Part shown: in pieces, positions 34,060-44,828 of the stretch | Layout of the letters: each line of letters opens with the position of its first letter | Position numbering within the stretch: the stretch's first letter is position 1 | Assembly (NCBI RefSeq): GCF_026745355.1 | Contig: NC_079205.1 | Span: forward strand, 35,387,660-35,451,659 | Reading direction: 5' to 3' | DNA length: 64,000 nucleotides | Source of the DNA: Beta vulgaris subsp. vulgaris | Taxonomy: Eukaryota; Streptophyta; Magnoliopsida; Caryophyllales; Amaranthaceae | Notes under the pieces: generated by a model | Told to the model about the DNA's origin: nothing | Databases searched by the model: none | Seen by the model: the letters and a program-made list of their open reading frames with translations, nothing else | Made by a program: the position numbers and the translations under genes

Positions 34060-35080
34060 AAGTGGTATCTGGGAGCTTTAGGTTAGTTTAAGACTTATAG
34101 GCGCCTAACTAACTAGCTTATTAAGTGACTTTAGCTTTTTAAGCTACCTAGCTTATTAGTTATTTGAAGGAAACCTTAGTATTGCTCCTACGTTGTCATT
34201 TCGAAAAGTTAGACATAAAATATTTTTGAGAACCAAAATATTTTTTATATGAATCAAATTTTTTTTTCTCTCGGAAATTGAGGTTCGAAAATTTTTCCAG
34301 AAAATTTGAAAGTTCGAAATATTTTCTTCTTCTCTCGAAAATTTTGAGGAGTCCGAAAAAAAAATTTCTTTTCGAAAAAGTGCTGAGTCCGAAAAAAAAA
34401 AAAAATTTCGAGTAAAAGAAATTTTTTTTGGAGTGATCAGGTGGTCCGAAATTTTTTTCGAAAAGTTATTTTTAGGCACTTGAGTAATATTATTTATAAA
34501 AGTGTCTGCATTATTTTTCATGCCTTTTAAGGTTTAGTATTGCATTTGAGAATGGGTAGTATAAGAAGGGCATATGGATAGAAATATAATGGCTGCATCA
34601 GGAAGTTAGTTCAGCATCATTATTATTTTTCTTCCCTGCAAATCTGCACATTATCATTTTTTTTTTCTGTAATGATGCATTATTATTATACTTCCCTGCT
34701 ATTGATGCATGAATATATTTTTTTTTTCTTTTTCTTCCGTGCTAACTGTTTATAATTCTTGCCTGGAAAGTGTATATTTTCATGCCTTTGTTTTTGTTTA
34801 CCTCTTGTTAATTGTGGGAACACGTCAGGAAGAGTGCTAAACCTTCTGGTTTATTGTGTTATAGCTCTACGAATATGGCTGCTAATCTAGGAAACTATTT
34901 TAACCCTATCGTTCTGACTGACGATGAAGCCGACGATCGCCATCCACCATTTACCATAGGGAGTATAAAGAACTGCATTGGATAATGCGTTGTATTTTGA
35001 GGAATGAATTTGCTAGGGATGATGAAGTCATCATAGAGATAGACCGTGCTAGAGGTACTACTAGGGAGGATATTTATGAT
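34060..35080 (+). mobile_element. truncated second internal region of the chromovirus
   Basis: Primer site, leader, TTCGAAAA-rich stretch and the start of the acidic ORF follow the 3' LTR exactly as at 24760-25793. The copy stops at GATATTTATGAT, where a LINE tail begins. The acidic ORF here begins MAANLGNYFNPIV but is frameshifted soon after. The arrangement is that expected from unequal recombination between LTRs, later truncated. Confidence 0.9.
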
Positions 35081-35541
35081 TGAAACACGTAATCATTTGT
35101 TGTTCAACTGCCTTTACAATAGAAGATTAATGGAGATGGCTCTCACTTGGGTTGGAATCACTTACAAAACAAGAACATTATCACAATGGTCGATGTGGAT
35201 CAGAAGATCTTATAAAGGATCAAAGACAAGAAAACATGCCCTACTCACTTTGATTGTTGTTGTTGGCTATCAAATTTGGAGAATAAGAAACAAAGTCCTT
35301 CGGGATCATGTTGTCCACAGTGTGAATACAGTTTGTAGTTAAAAATGGAATTTTATACTACTTACCTAAGAAGAGTAGTTCTGTCGACAGAACTTTGATT
35401 GAGGGGTTGTAATTTGTTCTTTTCTGCTGAGTTGTAGCTTAGGTGTTGAGTTGTAGCTTTCTTTTATTGGGAAAGCTTAGGTTGTAAAGGCGTTTTTGTT
35501 GGTTTGATATACATCCTTACTCACTTACAAAAAAAAAAAAA
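35081..35541 (+). mobile_element. 5'-truncated LINE tail (LINE-3), different family
   Basis: A frame to 35342 gives ETRNHLLFNCLYNRRLMEM and RKHALLTLIVVVGYQIWRIR, the last part of a zf-RVT domain and the ORF2 C-terminus. About 185 nt of 3' UTR follow, with a 7-bp hairpin AGCTTTC/GAAAGCT (35455-35461 with 35471-35477), then a 13-A tail. The UTR is unlike LINE-1/2. No target duplication joins chromovirus sequence on the left to the right flank, so the left junction may be a recombination point. Confidence 0.8.
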
Positions 35542-35558
35542 TCTTTCCAAACATTTTA

Positions 35559-35788
35559 GGGGTCGTTCATTATCGTTTTTTCTTTTAAGTTTTGATTTTT
35601 TTTGAAAACTAAAAACCAAAAACAGGAAACTAGAAAAAGTGGTTTTCACTTTTTAGTCATTAGTTTTCAAAATCATCATATTTCCAATTAATTTGATTAA
35701 TTTTTTATTCATTATATGACATATATCATATGACTTTGAAAATCAGAAAACCAAAAAACAGAATGCCACAGTAATACCGAACGAGCCC
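35559..35788. mobile_element. MITE with TTA target duplication (PIF/Harbinger type)
   Basis: The left end GGGGTCGTTC and the right end GAACGAGCCC are near-perfect inverted repeats, both flanked by TTA (35556-35558 and 35789-35791). Inside, GAAAACTAAAAACC on the left pairs loosely with GGTTTTCTGATTTTC-type sequence on the right. The 230-bp length and lack of ORF fit a MITE. Confidence 0.7.
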
Positions 35789-35791
35789 TTA

Positions 35792-36794
35792 GCTAATAAT
35801 TCAAGAAAAACTTTTAAAAACAAACTCTTTCCAAATAACTTGGATTAAAATCATCTTGAAAAACAATTCATTTTCTCTTATCTCCCCTTCCTTTACCTAG
35901 TGTGCACACACCCAAGCTAGTCATCCCATCATGGATCTATATATATCAGGGGGTAACCAGAATTGCCAACAAGTGGACTTTGAAACATAAACCCTTATTG
36001 ATGTTAATCAAGCAGTAATGATATTAATATTATGAATTGTAAGTCATGAATAAATCTCTTTTTTCTCATAAAGAGCTTCTTGGAACATTCAAAGTTCATA
36101 AAAATTCCATTCAAACCAATCCTTGTAATAATAATGTAAATTTCCACAAATGATAACAAAACATTCATATAAAACGATCGATAAATTCATTCCTTCTTTT
36201 TATTTCCAGATTTGAACAATAAAATGTTGGAACCATTTTAAAATAAATTTCTCAATTGATTCAACCATTAAATCAATAAACAACTTTACCACATAAAACC
36301 ACATTTCAAAAGATCTAGCTACATAATGTACATTGATCTTGCACAAAGATTATACTAGTATCTCCACTTAGTCTTATGCTTAAGCATTCTCCGAACCAAA
36401 CAATTAATAATATAAAAATCTAATACATAACTTATCACATGAACTTAAACATGAATTTAATCATCAATTCCTACACAACCTATCATGAGCATAATATTTT
36501 TGAATAAGAAACATGCATGAAATATTTACTTAAACCAAATAAATTGAAACGTGAATAAGGAATATAAACTAGAATAAATTAATAACAGAGAGAAGAACCT
36601 TGAAGTAAGAGAGTTTGGATTCCACAAAGTTTTTGTGTGGAAAAGATTGCTTGAGGTATAGGGTATTTATAGGAGTAGAGTGGAGAATACTTAATTTCCA
36701 AAATTAAATATTTTATAACATTCACCATAAATTAGGAGATTAATCCAAAATTTGTAATTTTAAAAAAATCAATGTTTTTTCACCATACACCCCT
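35792..36794. other. AT-rich spacer with a minus-strand TATA-like promoter motif
   Basis: No coding sequence. On the minus strand CCTATAAATACCC (about 36663-36675) followed by CACAAAAAC and CTCTCTTACTTC looks like a TATA box with leader. It could be a gene or LTR promoter firing leftward, but no ORF follows within the spacer. The five bases before the Tat LTR are CCCCT. Confidence 0.4.
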
Positions 36795-37085
36795 TGTTAC
36801 ATAGTGCTAGACTCGTAAATATACTACTATTCCACAACAGGTTCTTCAACTACAGACTTGTGCAACAATGCCTTGATCAAAAGATCCAAAACCCGAGCCC
36901 TGTTCCGGAACGTGCAAAAAGGGACCCACCCTGGAGGTTTCAGTGGTATTTCCCCATCCGAAGTTTAAGTCAGGTATTAGAAGTAGTAAGGGATACTTTT
37001 AGAGAGAGAAAGTAGAGAGAGAAAGAATTATGACAGAGTAGCAGTACACTGCTCTGAAAAACGTACCTTTCTCTCGATTTCAAGT

Positions 37086-37096
37086 ACTATTTATAG
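37086..37096 (-). promoter_or_regulatory. TATA box in the Tat LTR
   Basis: The minus strand reads CACTATAAATAGTA. Downstream on that strand lies a CT-rich leader (CTCTCTCTACTTTCTC). Confidence 0.65.
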
Positions 37097-37576
37097 TGTT
37101 TGAGATAATTGTTGTGCCTTGAGGTCACCCTAATTTAAGGGCACCTGATTGGCTAAGCAATGGAAATATGACACGTGGTAGGCAATGATTGGAGGGTACA
37201 CATCATCCAAGCTTATGCAGGTGCCTTTTTGGGGCTCCTCGCCTAAGTACAAGCCAGGTCAGAAAGGTGGGCATGTATTTCTCCAAATTGGGATTTGTAC
37301 TTCAGTATTCTCCTTTTGGCCCCATACTTTCACCAGCAGGTATGGGACACGTGGTTGCTCCAGATGAATCCACATGTTCCACTGAGAGGCGTTGATTTTT
37401 AGGCTACAACCTTTACGCCTAAAAGAGATTTTTTATCGTTTAGGCGCTAAGACGGTTAAAATTCTCTTTTAACTTAAGAGAACTGACTGCTTTTTCAAAA
37501 AAATGGTAATGGCGCCATTTTGTTGGTTTTACCAGGTCAACTTTTAATGATTTTTTGACGGTCATTTTTACCGGAA

Positions 37577-37588
37577 GGGGGGGGGGGG
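37577..37588 (+). repeat. G12 homopolymer in LTR U3
   Basis: Twelve Gs followed by AAGGGG form a possible G-quadruplex on the plus strand, within U3 of the minus-strand LTR and upstream of the antisense gene. Confidence 0.8.
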
Positions 37589-37820
37589 AAGGGGTCCATT
37601 TTTACGTCCCTATGAATATGATCTTTTGTCCTTTCTTATATCATTTCACACCTTGAGAGAATTTTTCTAGAGAGAGAGACTCTATCTTTTTTTTTCTGAA
37701 TTTTCAGAGAGATAGTGTGCTCGTCAAGAATTTGTTACCTTCAGCAACCGTTTGAGTAACTTAACATGTATCCCTCTTTTTCTTCTTTGTTCTCAATTAT
37801 TTACTTTTCCTTTGAAAAAA

Positions 37821-40800
37821 ATGGATTCCTCTTCTTCGTCGAATAATCCTGGCCGCTTAAGAGTCGGTCTTAACACGAGAAGGAATAGCTTTCCTTCTTC
37901 GGCATATTCTAGAGTTGGGTCTATTCTGGCCGGTCATGCATTTTACTTTTATGGACATGGACGGCAAAGTCAGATGACCCAGTCTTTACCTGTGTAGGGT
38001 AATCTGGCGCGCGTCAAGGAACATGTAGTAAACCTCCCAGCCTCCAGTTCTGAGATGGAGGCGTCAACCGACAGAGTCGCCGAGGATGGGGAGCACGAAA
38101 TCCAAAGTGTTAGACCAACACCTGAAACCCCTTCCCCTGGAAGCGTCTAGGAGGCCAACCCGTCTTGGGGAGACATGGAGGTAGAAGAGGCCAACAAAGT
38201 AGGAAGTGAATCTGGTCCGTCCAATGATTCAGCCGACCCCTCCATAACTTCATCCGAGATTAGACGACGTCTAGGTCCTCTATCCGACCCGAGGTTTATT
38301 TTGGCCAACGGTTGGCTAGGAAGGGTAGGTAGTGACCTTAGACACTTCTCCTCGGCCATTCCTATGCCTGGGTATTCTTTTGTCTTACCGATTAGAAAGG
38401 ACACCATTGTCAGTTCTCCGTCTATCCAGTTTGCCGTTTATCGGTTGGCTTTGGACGCCAAGCACAGATTTCCCCTTCACCCTTTCGTTAGCCGGTTTTT
38501 ACATTTTTATAACATCGGCCACAACCAATTAGCCCATAACTCCTAGCAAAACATCCTGACCTTTTTGGCCGTTTGCGAGTGAAAGGGTGTCACTCCTTCT
38601 TTGCCGGCATTTACCCAATACACTATGTATCTAAGTTTCCTAAAATAATAGGAGGAGCCTGGTTCAGTGTCTGGAACCGTCACGGTTTTCTTACGTCTTG
38701 GGATAAGACCTCCAAGATGCACGTCTAGAAGGCGGAATTCCTGTTCGTCCAAGCACCTAATGAGGCAGTGGTTAGGAGATATCGCCACTTTAGTCGGGTG
38801 CCTACCAATACTGGACGAACATAATCCTTTTTAGAGCGGGAGACTAGTTCTGACGAGGAACTGGTAGAATACTTCAGAATCTAAGAGTATTTTGCCCTAA
38901 ATAACTCATCCTTTAAGGGTACGTCCAACTGGATACCCTTTAAAGAAATGTTTTAGAACGATATTTCCTGGTCACCGCTGGCTTGCGGTCTGAGATAGAG
39001 GTATTCTCTTTATTTCTCAAGTAATCTTCCTCGTCCGAATATTTTGTATTATTAATGATATGGTTTCTTTTTCAGCTCCGGCCAAAGCAACGTTCAAGAA
39101 GTCTTGGACGGGAGACATCAGTATGTCCAAATTGAACAACTCTCTTTGGAAGGAGTACAACAAAACCTACTCTAAAAAGAGGACGGACACCTTGGTAAGT
39201 TTTCTCACTTTTTTTTTTTGTATGGGTTGGTTTTGCCCGGCCTGAACCTTCGTCCAGGGTGTATACCAAAGTGTTGCAAAGGACCCCTTCTAGGAGGTAG
39301 GCGGCCAAGGTGGTTGTCCTAACCTCTGGAGCCTATCCCTTTTAGGACAAGACTCTCTTTCAAAAGGGAAGCCAGCCAACAGTCTTCTGGACGGCTTTCT
39401 TCTTCAGCTAGCATTTGTCTAGGAATTGAAGTGCTTATCCAGTTTCTGGACAGAGCTCATTCCTAGGCGAAGAGCGGCCAACTGCTTTTTGGCCGACCTT
39501 CCTGTATAGGCAACCTTCGTCTGGGGACTGAAAATATTTTTCAGTTTCTGGACGAGCCTCTATCTTTGAGGAGGAGCGACCAACTGTGTTTTGGCGGACC
39601 TTCCTCTCTGGGCATCCTTCGTCTAAGGACTGAAAAATATTTTTCAGTTTTTGGACGAGTCTCTTTCTTTGATAAGGAACGACCAACTGCCCTCTGGCCG
39701 ACTTCCTCCTTTGGGCACCCTTCACTTGAAGTTACTATTCTAACTTCTGCTTTCCACTTTGTTTTTGTGTTTGTTTTTTAGAAAAATGCCCCAACGTCAA
39801 GAGCGTTGGTGGAGAAGGCGGCTACCAAGAAAAGGCCGACCATTTCGGGAGACGTTCCCCTCCCAAAAAATCCAAAAGCATTACAGCCAAAAAGAAGTCG
39901 AGCGCCCATCTCTTCCACAGGCTGAGAAGCCTTCAAAACCTGAAGATGGGAGGGCCATTGCTCCCTTCTTGGGGGAGAGTATCCAAACGCCTTCCTCTAC
40001 CGTGCCTGCTATACAGCCGGACGCGGTTGTCCTCCTTGATAGTTTAACCACGGTCAAGGCTGAATCTGGACAGCCGGACGCGGCTAAGGAAAGTTCGGCT
40101 TTTAGTGCCCATGTTGCTGGGGTGGTGTTTCAGATGCCCCCTACATATAGGTCCGCCTCATTGTCATCTGGTGAAATCTACTACTCCGACATAGTTAAGA
40201 CACTGCATGTTGGTGGGCTTCCAATGCGTTCGTCTAACAGGTTGGTAGTGGTCATTCCCGTCAGAAACACTGATGAATCTCCTTTATAAGGGCAAAGGAG
40301 CGGCTGAAGCAGTTCCTGAGGCTTCATGTGTACTATCGGACGGTGAGTCCTCGACCGCTTTTGCCAGGATGACCTCGGCTGATCGTGAGAAGCTCAAGCA
40401 AGAGCTCTTCAAGGGCTTTCCTGAGCCTTATATCAAAGGCTTGAGAGGTGCTTCTTCTAGGCATGTAGGCTACATGTCCCAACTTGCTAATGAAGTAATG
40501 AAATAATTTCCTTGCCCTTCTTCTTTTGTACTTGTAAAATAATTTAATTTTTCATGGTCATCTGACTTATTGGTTTTATCCCCTTCTCTTCTGCTTTTCG
40601 CTCGCAGTATTATAATAGAAGATTGGGCGAGACTGTTTAGAAAAGAAAACAAAGAGCTCGTCCGACAGGCTACAACGTCTAGGAACAAGGCCATGGATGA
40701 TATTGAGATGGCGGAAATTGTGCATCGCCAGTCTAGGGAGGCATGGGAGAAGCGCTCGGTTGAGATGGAGGTGGCCAACAAGAACTATCTCCTCCGCATC

Positions 40801-41388
40801 AACAGTCTCTTCGATGAGAAGGACAAGTTGGAGCTGGCTCTAAAAGTTGAGAGAAACACTGCTCTCTTAGCCGCCATCCAACTTAAAAGAGAGAATTGCC
40901 TTCTAAGGGCTCAAAACCACCGGCTAAAAGAGGAGGTGGCTCAAGCCTTCAATGACGCTAAGGAGGCTCCAAACGAGGTCATCGACAACTCCAAGACTTG
41001 GGCTGTGAAAGCATTTGAAATGATGGCCGAAGCGGACGACGTTCCTCGCTATGAACGTCATCTAAACTTCCAAGAGAGTCTTCACAGGGCCATGGTGGCC
41101 GGTGAGGAGCCTCTGGTCTTTAAAGAGTCGTCAGATGACGATGAAGAAGAGGAGACGGCCGATGAAGTGACTCAGGCAGATGATGCCAGCATTCCTCCTG
41201 AACAAAGCTCACAGCCTAGGCTCCATGTTGTTGTAACTTGGGCGGAGTCCATTTTGTACTTAGTTATTTTGTTTTTCTATCTTCTAGGTTGTAATCCTTT
41301 TGAACAAATCAATATATATAAGAACTTTTTTTCTCCAATCTTGTCTTTGTTTGCTAAGTACCAAAATACCTCGTCTAATTCTGAATAA
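37821..41388 (+). pseudogene. antisense extra gene of the Tat element (putative-gypsy-transposon domain plus coiled coil), intron-containing, decayed
   Basis: The plus-strand gene lies between the 3' LTR and the minus-strand pol. Exon 1 (37821 to 39000) begins MDSSSSSNNPGR and holds FAVYRLALDAKHRFPLHPFV and AHNS-stop-QNILTFLAVCE-stop-KG, then WFSVWNRHGFLTSWDKTSKM. This resembles the plant domain PF04195 (Transposase_28). Intron 1 is 39001-39075 (GTATTC...TTTTCAG) and intron 2 39195-39781 (GTAAGT...TTTTTAG). Intron 3 is 40495-40607 (GTAATG...CTCGCAG). Exon 4 is a long coiled coil (RKENKELVRQATTSRNKAM to about residue 150), followed by acidic SDDDEEEETAD. Stops lie at 37995, 38148, 38544 and later; frames shift in exon 3 and near 40638. 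Extra ORFs in either orientation are known in Tat elements; their function is not known. Confidence 0.72.
39417..39723 (+). repeat. three 102-103-bp tandem repeats inside intron 2
   Basis: Units start at 39417, 39519 and 39621, each opening GTCT and ending with a CTTC-type motif. Each contains TTTCTGGAC, GACCAACTG and GGCCGACCTTCCT-type segments. Units 2 and 3 also share ACTGAAAAATATTTTTCAG, a palindrome-like stretch. More diverged copies may lie just to the left. Confidence 0.8.
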
Positions 41389-42267
41389 ATGTAATTCGTC
41401 CAATACTGTTACCACTGATGGACGAATTAAATCTGTAATTTTACTTCAACACTTGCTTGATTTCTCAAGTGCTGAAGTTACTCGTCCTTGATTATAGAAG
41501 TGTCCCACTTGATCATGACTTCTGATGGTTATAAGACCCATTGATTTCTGGATGAATCTTGTTTTTATAACTTTACATATGTTGGTGTTATTCGTCTGAG
41601 AATTGATAGAATAACCAGCAAATGGTTTTTTAAGCCATGTATCAAGCCGTCCGGGGCAACTCGTCCAGGAGGATGCACTGACCATTTCCTTAGTTGAGAA
41701 TATTCAAATAGCCATTCGTCCTAAATCAGGACGATTGGTGTTTTTACTGATTCCTGGATGGTTTCAGCCTTAGTCAAAACTTTGAATCATTATGTCTAGA
41801 CTCTCCACCCTCTTCTTGGACGAAGTGGGTACTATGAATTCTCTTCGTTCCAAGAAGGGGAAACGGCCATGGCTAATAGTGAAATCTGAAGGACAAAAGC
41901 ATTCAAGGGACCGGTAGCTCGACCTGCTTTCTTGATTGTTTATTTGTAATAACTTGTTCCTTTACTAAGGTGATTATTACCTGGATGGCCTTCTGGATGA
42001 AAGTAAGATCCCTTTACTAAGGTTTCTTATTTTTGGCCATCTTCCCTTAGGAGATTGATGTTACTCTTTTTAGAGTTAATCAATTGAATGCCATTCGTCA
42101 TGTGGTAAGATGCCCCTAAGTAAACAGCGTTAAGTAACAAGTAAAGAAACAAATATAAGGAGAAAGTAGAATTGTATTATATGAATTTTGCTTGGCTAAT
42201 CACCAAGGTACATGTATACATATCTACTTTTTCATTACTGTGCCGCAACACTTTTAACAAGACTTTC
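41389..42267. other. spacer between antisense gene and pol of the Tat element
   Basis: No coding frame is supported on either strand. Short recurring phrases (CTCGTCC, TTCGTCC, GGACGA) echo those in the intron repeats of the neighbouring gene, so the whole 3' region seems to share one repetitive vocabulary. Confidence 0.5.
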
Positions 42268-43659
42268 TTAATTAACTTTGACGTAGTACTTTTTTAAGGT
42301 ATCTGAGTTCCAAGTTTGCAGAATAGGACGGTCATCCATGGCTTGAAGACGAAAGGTACCACTTCGAACTTCTTGGATGATTTGATAGGGTCCCTCCCAA
42401 TTTGGTGTTAGTTTGCCTAACTCTTTGGCTCTACCAACATCTTCCATCTTCCTTAGGACCAGGTCCTTTACTTTGAGCGGTCGTCTGGCGACTCTCTTGT
42501 TAAAGTATCGAGCCATTTCGAGTTCATATATCTGCATTCTTAGCAATGCATTGTCCCTGAACTCTGGTACCTGATCCAGAGTTGTGTGTAGGGCTGCCCA
42601 GCTGGCCTCTTCTGAGTATAACATGATTCTTATAGTAGGTTCCTCTATCTCGATGGGAAAGACGACTGCAAAACCATATACAAGCATAAACGAAGTTTCA
42701 CCAGCTGAATTCTTGGTCGTTGTTCTGATGGACCATAACACCAACTGTAATTCCTCCACCCATAAGCTTTTAGCATTGTCTAGTTTGTTTTTTATGCCGT
42801 TTGACAAGATTTTGTTGAACGATACTTGCCCATTTGCCTGTGGATGAGCTACAACCGCAAAGTGAGCTTTGATTTCTCACTCAGCCAAACAGTCTTTGAG
42901 TTTTAGAGTCTCAAATTTTGGTCCATTGTCGAAGATGATATACTGAGGCATACCAAATCTTCTTATGATGTTTTTCCAAATGAAGCCTTGGACATCATTT
43001 GTAGTGATTCCCCGCATTGCTTTAGCTTTAACCCACTTAGTAAAATAGTCTAGATCTACAATCATGAAGTTCTTCTGAATGGCCGCTATGGGAAATGGTC
43101 CCAGAATGTCCACTTCTCATTTGGCAAAAGGAAGCGGGAACAAGATTGGAGTCAAATAGTTGGACGGTTTCTGGTGTATGTTATCATGCGTCTGACAACT
43201 ATCACATTTTTTGGCATAGACAAGGGCGTCCTCCTTTAAGGTAGGCTAGTAATACCCAATCGTCAAAGCTTTTTTCCCCAATGCTCTTCCCCCTGTGTCA
43301 GAAGCACATTCTCCCTCATGAAGCTTTTTTAACACCTCTAATCCATCTTCTCTAATAATGCACTTGACAAGAGGACGGTTGAATGCCTTCTTGTATAAGG
43401 TCTCATCCCGTAGCTCAAACCACTTATCTCTAGCCTTGACATACTTAGCCTCTATGGGATCGAAAGATAGACGGTTTGTCTTCTTGAACGCTATAATAGG
43501 TTCCATCCAGACTTGTCTTCCGCTGAGGAACATGATATTCTCTTGATCAATGCTTTTCTTTGATTTTACTTCCCAGAATACTGTTCTTGGAGCATCTCCC
43601 TCGGCCGAGCTAGCTAACTTTGAGAGAGCATCAACCTGGTGATTTTCTGATCTCGGCAC
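42268..43659 (-). pseudogene. Tat pol: end of second RNase H and integrase
   Basis: From right to left on the minus strand, the RNase H tail MPRSENHQVDALSKLASSA opens. The integrase zinc finger region follows with HEGECASDTGGRAL and CDSCQTH; the second His of the usual HHCC pattern is not visible. The core has VDILGPFPIA, DYFTKWVKAKAM and MPQYIIFDNGPKFE. The stretch HPQANGQVSFNK stands where families have the catalytic Glu, which appears lost. The C-terminal part (42268-42807) is open for 179 codons, with GPYQIIQEVRSGTFRLQ and a closing WNSDTLKKYYV typical of Tat elements. Stops separate the pieces (near 43113 and 43245). Confidence 0.88.
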
Positions 43660-44113
43660 TTAGTTGAGAACAAATTGTTTCAAGGGTTCGACCTCTTCTT
43701 TGACCAGGTGCATATATTTGCTCATACATGCCTCTTTACATTAAAAATCCTCATTAACCAGGCTGACGACTAGCTAAGAATCTAACTTGGCCTCAATCTA
43801 TGATTCCCCGGCTGTCTTGCACATTCTTATGCCCGCTAAAAGTGCTTTATACTCTGCTTCATTATTTGATGCTTAAAATTCAAATCTGCATGCATATTCA
43901 AACTTATCTCGTTCTGGAGATTGATAAATTATTCCTCCCCACATTCATTGATGGTAGAAGAGCCATCTACCATAAGAGTCCAGTGCTTCTTTCGTTTAGC
44001 TGCATCTTTTACAGGTTATATGGCTGGCCGGGTAAGCCCCACTATGAAATCGGCCAAAGCTTGCCCTTTGATCGCCTTTCTGGGTTCAAATGTTAGGTCA
44101 AACATGTTCAATT
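43660..44113 (-). pseudogene. Tat pol: second (archaeal-type) RNase H, heavily broken
   Basis: Pieces readable in shifting frames include ILKWAVELNMFDLTFEPR and KGQALADFI (linker after the first RNase H), then HWTLMVDGSSTI (start of the added RNase H with its first catalytic Asp, about 43965-43990). Possession of two RNase H domains is diagnostic of the Tat/Ogre branch of Ty3/gypsy. Numerous stops make it dead. Confidence 0.7.
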
Positions 44114-44828
44114 CTACTGCCCATTTGAGAATTTGCCTTGAGGCGTTTTTTTTTTTTTTTTTTGCAAAACATGTTCTAGAGGTTGGTTCGAATAGACTAT
44201 TATACTGTGGGCCAAAAAGTACGGCCTCAAGTTTCTGTTGGCCATAAGGAGTGTCATCCCGAACTTCTTCACCAACGAATATCGGTATTCGGCATCCTTG
44301 AGCACATTACTCACAAAATAGTCGGGAACTTGCATTGATTCTGTTTCGGCCAACAGAACCGCACTTACAGCTTGAGGCGAGACGGCCAAGTATACAAATA
44401 ATTTTTCCCCCTCGGCTGGACTGACCAACCGAGGTAGTTGACGGATTTGCTCTTTTACTTGCTGGAGCGCTTGCTCAGCTTCCTCTATCCATTTGAACTT
44501 TTTGGCCCACATATCATTTGTTGAGGCTAATGTCATCTGTCCCCGGCTTTTAACAATCATATCATCAATGTAGGCCTCCATATTACGCCCTAGCTGTGGA
44601 TGAAAAACAATGTTGATTAGCCACTGGAAGGTAGTTGGTGTATTTTGAAGGTCGAACGACATTCTTAGCCATCCATAAAACTCAGCAAGGCATGGCAGGC
44701 CGTGAAATCTACTAACCGATCTATTTTCAGCAAAGGAAATCTGTCCTTAGGACATGCTTTGTTAAGAATGGTGTAGTCCATACACATCCTCCATGTGCCA
44801 TTTGGCTTAGGTACCATGACAACATTTG
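44114..44828 (-). pseudogene. Tat pol: reverse transcriptase and first RNase H, internally deleted
   Basis: The 5' RT segment (44828 to 44663) reads VVMVPKPNGTWRMCMDYT, NKACPKDRFPLLKIDRLV and SFMDG before a stop. The next frame (44662 to 44114) reads FDLQNTPTTFQWLINIVF and AYIDDMIVKSRGQ with catalytic IDD intact. It then jumps directly to WIEEAEQALQQVKEQI. About 80 residues of RT thumb that normally follow VKSR are missing, so a deletion of roughly 240 bp is inferred. RNase H follows with FVYLAVSPQAVSAVLL and IIVYSNQPLEHVLQ. An 18-T run (44146-44163) inserts a run of Lys near the end. Confidence 0.85.

Larger units (their letters stand above)
36795..37766 (-). mobile_element. 3' LTR of a minus-strand Tat-lineage element
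   Basis: The 972-bp segment has the inverted ends TGTTA and TAACA. On the minus strand a purine-rich tract (complement of CCCTCTTTTTCTTCTTTG at 37771-37788) directly precedes it. CTATAAATAGT on the minus strand (37086-37096) is a good TATA box, leaving about 670 bp of U3 and 260 bp of R-U5. No second copy exists because the 5' part of the element is missing. Confidence 0.7.

Noticed and set aside
35081..35541. LINE-3 as a simple insertion into the chromovirus internal region
   Set aside because: The sequence to the right of its poly(A) does not continue the chromovirus and no target duplication links the flanks, so a plain nested insertion is not supported.
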